NCBI GenBank assembly: GCA_024275695.1
Contig: JAJRYP010000070.1
Coordinates: forward strand, 1 to 8,216
Source of the DNA: Patescibacteria group bacterium
GTDB lineage: Bacteria; Patescibacteriota; Gracilibacteria; UBA1369; PNNO01
Direction of reading: 5' to 3'
DNA: 8,216 bases
Position numbers and translations under genes: made by a program. This document shows positions 5,849 to 8,216 of the stretch, piece by piece (within the stretch, counting starts at the first letter, position 1; each line of letters starts with the position of its first letter). The notes under the pieces were generated by a model. The model was not told the DNA's origin and searched no databases. It worked only from the letters and a program-made list of their open reading frames with translations.

Positions 5849-7543
5849 ATGCCTCCAAGACGTACAAGACCACCTGTAACACCGACATTTGGCAGCGCAA
5901 CAACCCAGGCTTTGGAAGCTAAAGTGCAGCGTGAATATGAGGCTTCAAAAAAAGCTTTAAGTAACAATATTGAAAAACAGCTTACCAAATTGAAGAAAGA
6001 TGTTTCTTTTAAGACTTATGAAGCAAGAGTTAAAGCACCGGATCGGAGTGCCATCACAGCTGATGATTATGCGGTAAATGCCGGAAGATTCATGAGAGAA
6101 CAAAGTAGGCCTTATCTCGCGGAGCTTGCTAATCTTAAAAAGCTTCCACCGGCAGCGACAGAAGAGGAACGTCAAAAACAACTTGCCGCGATTCCGGCTA
6201 AGATGAAAGCAGTAGTTGAAAAACAATATAAGGAAAATGTTGCGTTTATACAGATGCTTAGAAATGCGTTAAAGGCACTTTCGCGAAAAGGACCCATTAG
6301 GCCGGCGCAAATGGCCATGTTTGATTCTATATTTCGCGGATTATCAACTCTGTATAAAACAAAGAAATTTAATATGGCCGGTATTACTTCACGCATAGCA
6401 AGCAATGGAATCCTTCGAAAGGATTGGGATAGCATTTGTGATATTGTCGTATCAAATAAATATCAAAGAAAAATTAAAGGAGCACAAATTGAAATGCAGG
6501 CAACGGGCGCGGTGCTTTCTTTAATGACATTCACTCAGAGAGGCCAACTTATACTCGAACTCGCAAAGAGGAAAGGCAAAAATGAAGCTTTTGCTTTGAT
6601 GAAAGCATTAGGTGATACTGCGCAACTGACGATTTTGCAGGTGCGGGAATTAACAAAAAAAATTGATCCAAGTCGAACATTTGGTCCGCAAGAGGCGGAA
6701 AAAATGCGCAAAAAACAAACCCAGGTAATGAAGCAAATGAGATGGGTGGCACGAAAAAGAAGGTCGGGTATGTTAATAAACCAGGCTGCGAAAGGAGGCT
6801 TTGGAAGATGGATTGGTGCCGGCGCGACTATTATTTACTCCCTGGGTGCGTTAAGTAACTGGGTATCGTACTTGAAATCGGGAGAAGGAGGAAGTCTCTC
6901 TTTAACAGCAGGATTTAGAAATCCATATTTCTGGCTATGCGCCGGAACGGCATTTGTTGCGGCGAACTATACAAGTACAACGGGTGGCACTCGAAAAGGC
7001 CTTACTCCAAGCTATTTGGATAGAATAATTACGCCGTCGATTCCGGAAAAGTATTATTTCGGGAAATCAAAATTGGGAAAAGAGCGGAGCGAAGCATTCA
7101 AAGAAATGTCGGCAATGGCAGGTTCGTTGCCAATAATTGATGAATGGTTAACAAACAAAAAAGGTACGGCATTTAATGTCTTAACCAAGATGTATAACGA
7201 ACTTCAGGTAAAGAAAGTTAGAAGAAAACACGGAAAAAAACCGCGAATAACTTCTCTTTACGAAAGAGCGCTCGCTATACAAGGCGATATTTATAGAAGT
7301 CACTCCGGAACAAGAAAAGGAAAAGGCGAAAAATTGCTTGAAAAAGCGTACAACACTTATGGTGCCACAACTATGGAAAGAGTTCTGTTCAAACTGGTTT
7401 ACGCGGCAAATAAATTACTCATTCAAGATACTAACGATTTATATACCAAAAGGGTTCCGGGAAATAAAAGATTAACATTATTCGCTTATATGCGCCAAAT
7501 ACAGGGATTAAGGCCTAGTGTGAGGCCGGGCGTGAGAACATAA
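5849..7543 (+). CDS. Large basic protein with hydrophobic centre, function unknown
   Basis: I do not recognise this 564-residue protein. It is strongly basic throughout. The N-terminus is MPPRRTRPPVTP, and a long helical, partly coiled-coil-like stretch covers about 20-150 (LEAKVQREYEASKKALSNNI and onward). A mixed helical region runs to about 300 and includes the charged block EKMRKKQ and the cluster ARKRRSG. Two hydrophobic segments follow at about 321-341 (WIGAGATIIYSLGALSNWV) and 359-373 (PYFWLCAGTAFVAAN), which could be membrane helices. The last 190 residues are basic again, with KVRRKHGKKP at 456-465 and a closing RPSVRPGV repeat. No catalytic motif, Walker box or signal peptide is visible. 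The gene starts 5 nt after the preceding membrane-protein gene, with no Shine-Dalgarno site. The basic flanks would suit contact with nucleic acid or with membrane lipids; this is inference only. Coding status is well supported by length and tight spacing. Confidence 0.85.
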   Translation: MPPRRTRPPVTPTFGSATTQALEAKVQREYEASKKALSNNIEKQLTKLKKDVSFKTYEARVKAPDRSAITADDYAVNAGRFMREQSRPYLAELANLKKLPPAATEEERQKQLAAIPAKMKAVVEKQYKENVAFIQMLRNALKALSRKGPIRPAQMAMFDSIFRGLSTLYKTKKFNMAGITSRIASNGILRKDWDSICDIVVSNKYQRKIKGAQIEMQATGAVLSLMTFTQRGQLILELAKRKGKNEAFALMKALGDTAQLTILQVRELTKKIDPSRTFGPQEAEKMRKKQTQVMKQMRWVARKRRSGMLINQAAKGGFGRWIGAGATIIYSLGALSNWVSYLKSGEGGSLSLTAGFRNPYFWLCAGTAFVAANYTSTTGGTRKGLTPSYLDRIITPSIPEKYYFGKSKLGKERSEAFKEMSAMAGSLPIIDEWLTNKKGTAFNVLTKMYNELQVKKVRRKHGKKPRITSLYERALAIQGDIYRSHSGTRKGKGEKLLEKAYNTYGATTMERVLFKLVYAANKLLIQDTNDLYTKRVPGNKRLTLFAYMRQIQGLRPSVRPGVRT

Positions 7544-7555
7544 CAAATACTTATT

Positions 7556-8216
7556 ATGACTCATCAATTGGGGCCCGGATTTGCAAATTATTTTCTCATT
7601 CCGCAAATGAAGCAAATCTTCGATCCTAAAAATATCGAGAGCGATGAAAGACTTCAGATTCTTTTAAGCTTTAAAGACGTATTAAAGCCCGATCAAATTA
7701 CAGGGCTGAAAGAGGATTATTTTCCCGATTCAACAAAGACAGTAATGGATGATCAAGCAAACAAAGATATCTTTTGGGATATGCTTATAGATTATGTTGG
7801 ATATATAAAGCAGGTAAGTAACAACAACAAAGAGGTTTTGGCCGCCATGTTGCTTCCCGGAGAGAAAGGTTTAAGCAAAGAAGCTGCAAACAGATATTCG
7901 TTTTTCTGTTTCCTGTTTACTAAAACATTAGAGAAAAAATTTATTGAAGAGGAAATTGCAAAACAGGATATTTCCGAAACAGAAAAGAATAAATTACGTG
8001 ATCAAAATAGCAAAGAAGAGCTCATCCTTGTTAGAAAAAAAGGAAAAGGATCTCCTTTTGGGATTGTGTCGAAAGATCAAGTTGAGAAAGCACAGCAATC
8101 CGAGGGAGCAAGAGGCGCGTTAATGGAAACTCTTTTTACGCAAGAAACTACAGAAGGCGGAACGAAGGTGGTCTTGATGAATCCGCCGCAAGACGAAGAA
8201 GGGAAAGCACAGCCCG
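7556..8216 (+). CDS. Hydrophilic protein of unknown function, 3'-truncated
   Basis: The frame opens at ATG 7556, 12 nt after the previous stop, and stays open for 220 codons to the window's end. The product begins MTHQLGPGFANYFLIPQMKQ and is mostly charged, with predicted helices (SDERLQILLSFKDVL; FWDMLIDYVGYIKQVS; FFCFLFTKTLEKKFIEEEIA). It contains no membrane segment long enough to call. The visible C-terminal part is Glu/Gln/Lys-rich, with a GKGSPFGIV turn and a short VVLMNPPQDEEG stretch that looks like a linker before further domains. I recognise no family and no catalytic residues. TTATT precedes the ATG rather than a Shine-Dalgarno site, like its neighbours. Position and spacing suggest it is the third gene of the unit started by the promoter at 5289. 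The full length and any C-terminal domain are outside the window. Confidence 0.82.
   Translation, partial: MTHQLGPGFANYFLIPQMKQIFDPKNIESDERLQILLSFKDVLKPDQITGLKEDYFPDSTKTVMDDQANKDIFWDMLIDYVGYIKQVSNNNKEVLAAMLLPGEKGLSKEAANRYSFFCFLFTKTLEKKFIEEEIAKQDISETEKNKLRDQNSKEELILVRKKGKGSPFGIVSKDQVEKAQQSEGARGALMETLFTQETTEGGTKVVLMNPPQDEEGKAQP

Noticed and set aside
7508..7541. AGGCC direct repeat at the end of the 564-residue gene
   Set aside because: It merely reflects the short RPSVRPGV protein repeat. There is no longer repeat unit and no element border.
2..8216. Alternative genetic code with UGA read as glycine, as in Gracilibacteria and Absconditabacteria
   Set aside because: uppP ends in TGA at the expected family length, and no in-frame TGA interrupts any of the recognised genes.

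Overview
The window reads as a compact stretch of bacterial chromosome, AT-rich (about 40% GC by eye), with every supported gene on the + strand. It carries bacterial-type uppP, rpsF, rpsR and purL, and uses the standard code: TGA, TAA and TAG all end genes, and glycine is written with ordinary GGN codons. The lineage is an inference. Lean spacing, almost no Shine-Dalgarno sites, a ribosomal-protein operon without ssb or rplI, a long-tailed S6 and a two-helix 'WxAPEY' membrane protein all fit a Patescibacteria/CPR genome, perhaps Peregrinibacteria. No single feature proves this.

Layout. Bases 2-721 hold the 3' part of uppP (undecaprenyl-diphosphatase), cut by the left edge. A 136-nt gap (722-857) has a 12-bp palindrome, a possible promoter and a hairpin ending 7 nt before the next start. 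Next comes the run rpsF (858-1475), rpsR (1502-1717), purL (1724-4168), with gaps of 26 and 6 nt. This couples the S6/S18 ribosomal partners to a purine-synthesis enzyme, an uncommon order. A 206-nt gap follows, with a GGTGAG/CTCACC inverted repeat and a possible 33-residue reading frame. Then comes a stand-alone HNH endonuclease-like gene (4375-5223) containing a perfect 16-bp palindrome. Its stop codon lies in a set of overlapping inverted repeats, followed by the best promoter of the window (TTGCTT, 17 nt, extended TAAAAT).

That promoter heads a tight set of three genes I cannot assign to a function: a small two-helix membrane protein with a possible PH-like domain (5343-5843), a very basic 564-residue protein with a hydrophobic centre (5849-7543), and a hydrophilic protein that runs off the right edge (7556-8216). 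Gaps of 5 and 12 nt suggest one transcript. This trio is the best candidate for an undescribed system, but nothing visible reveals what it does.

The left half is housekeeping: recycling of the cell-wall lipid carrier, small-subunit assembly, and step four of purine synthesis. No tRNA, rRNA, CRISPR array, IS element or origin was recognised.
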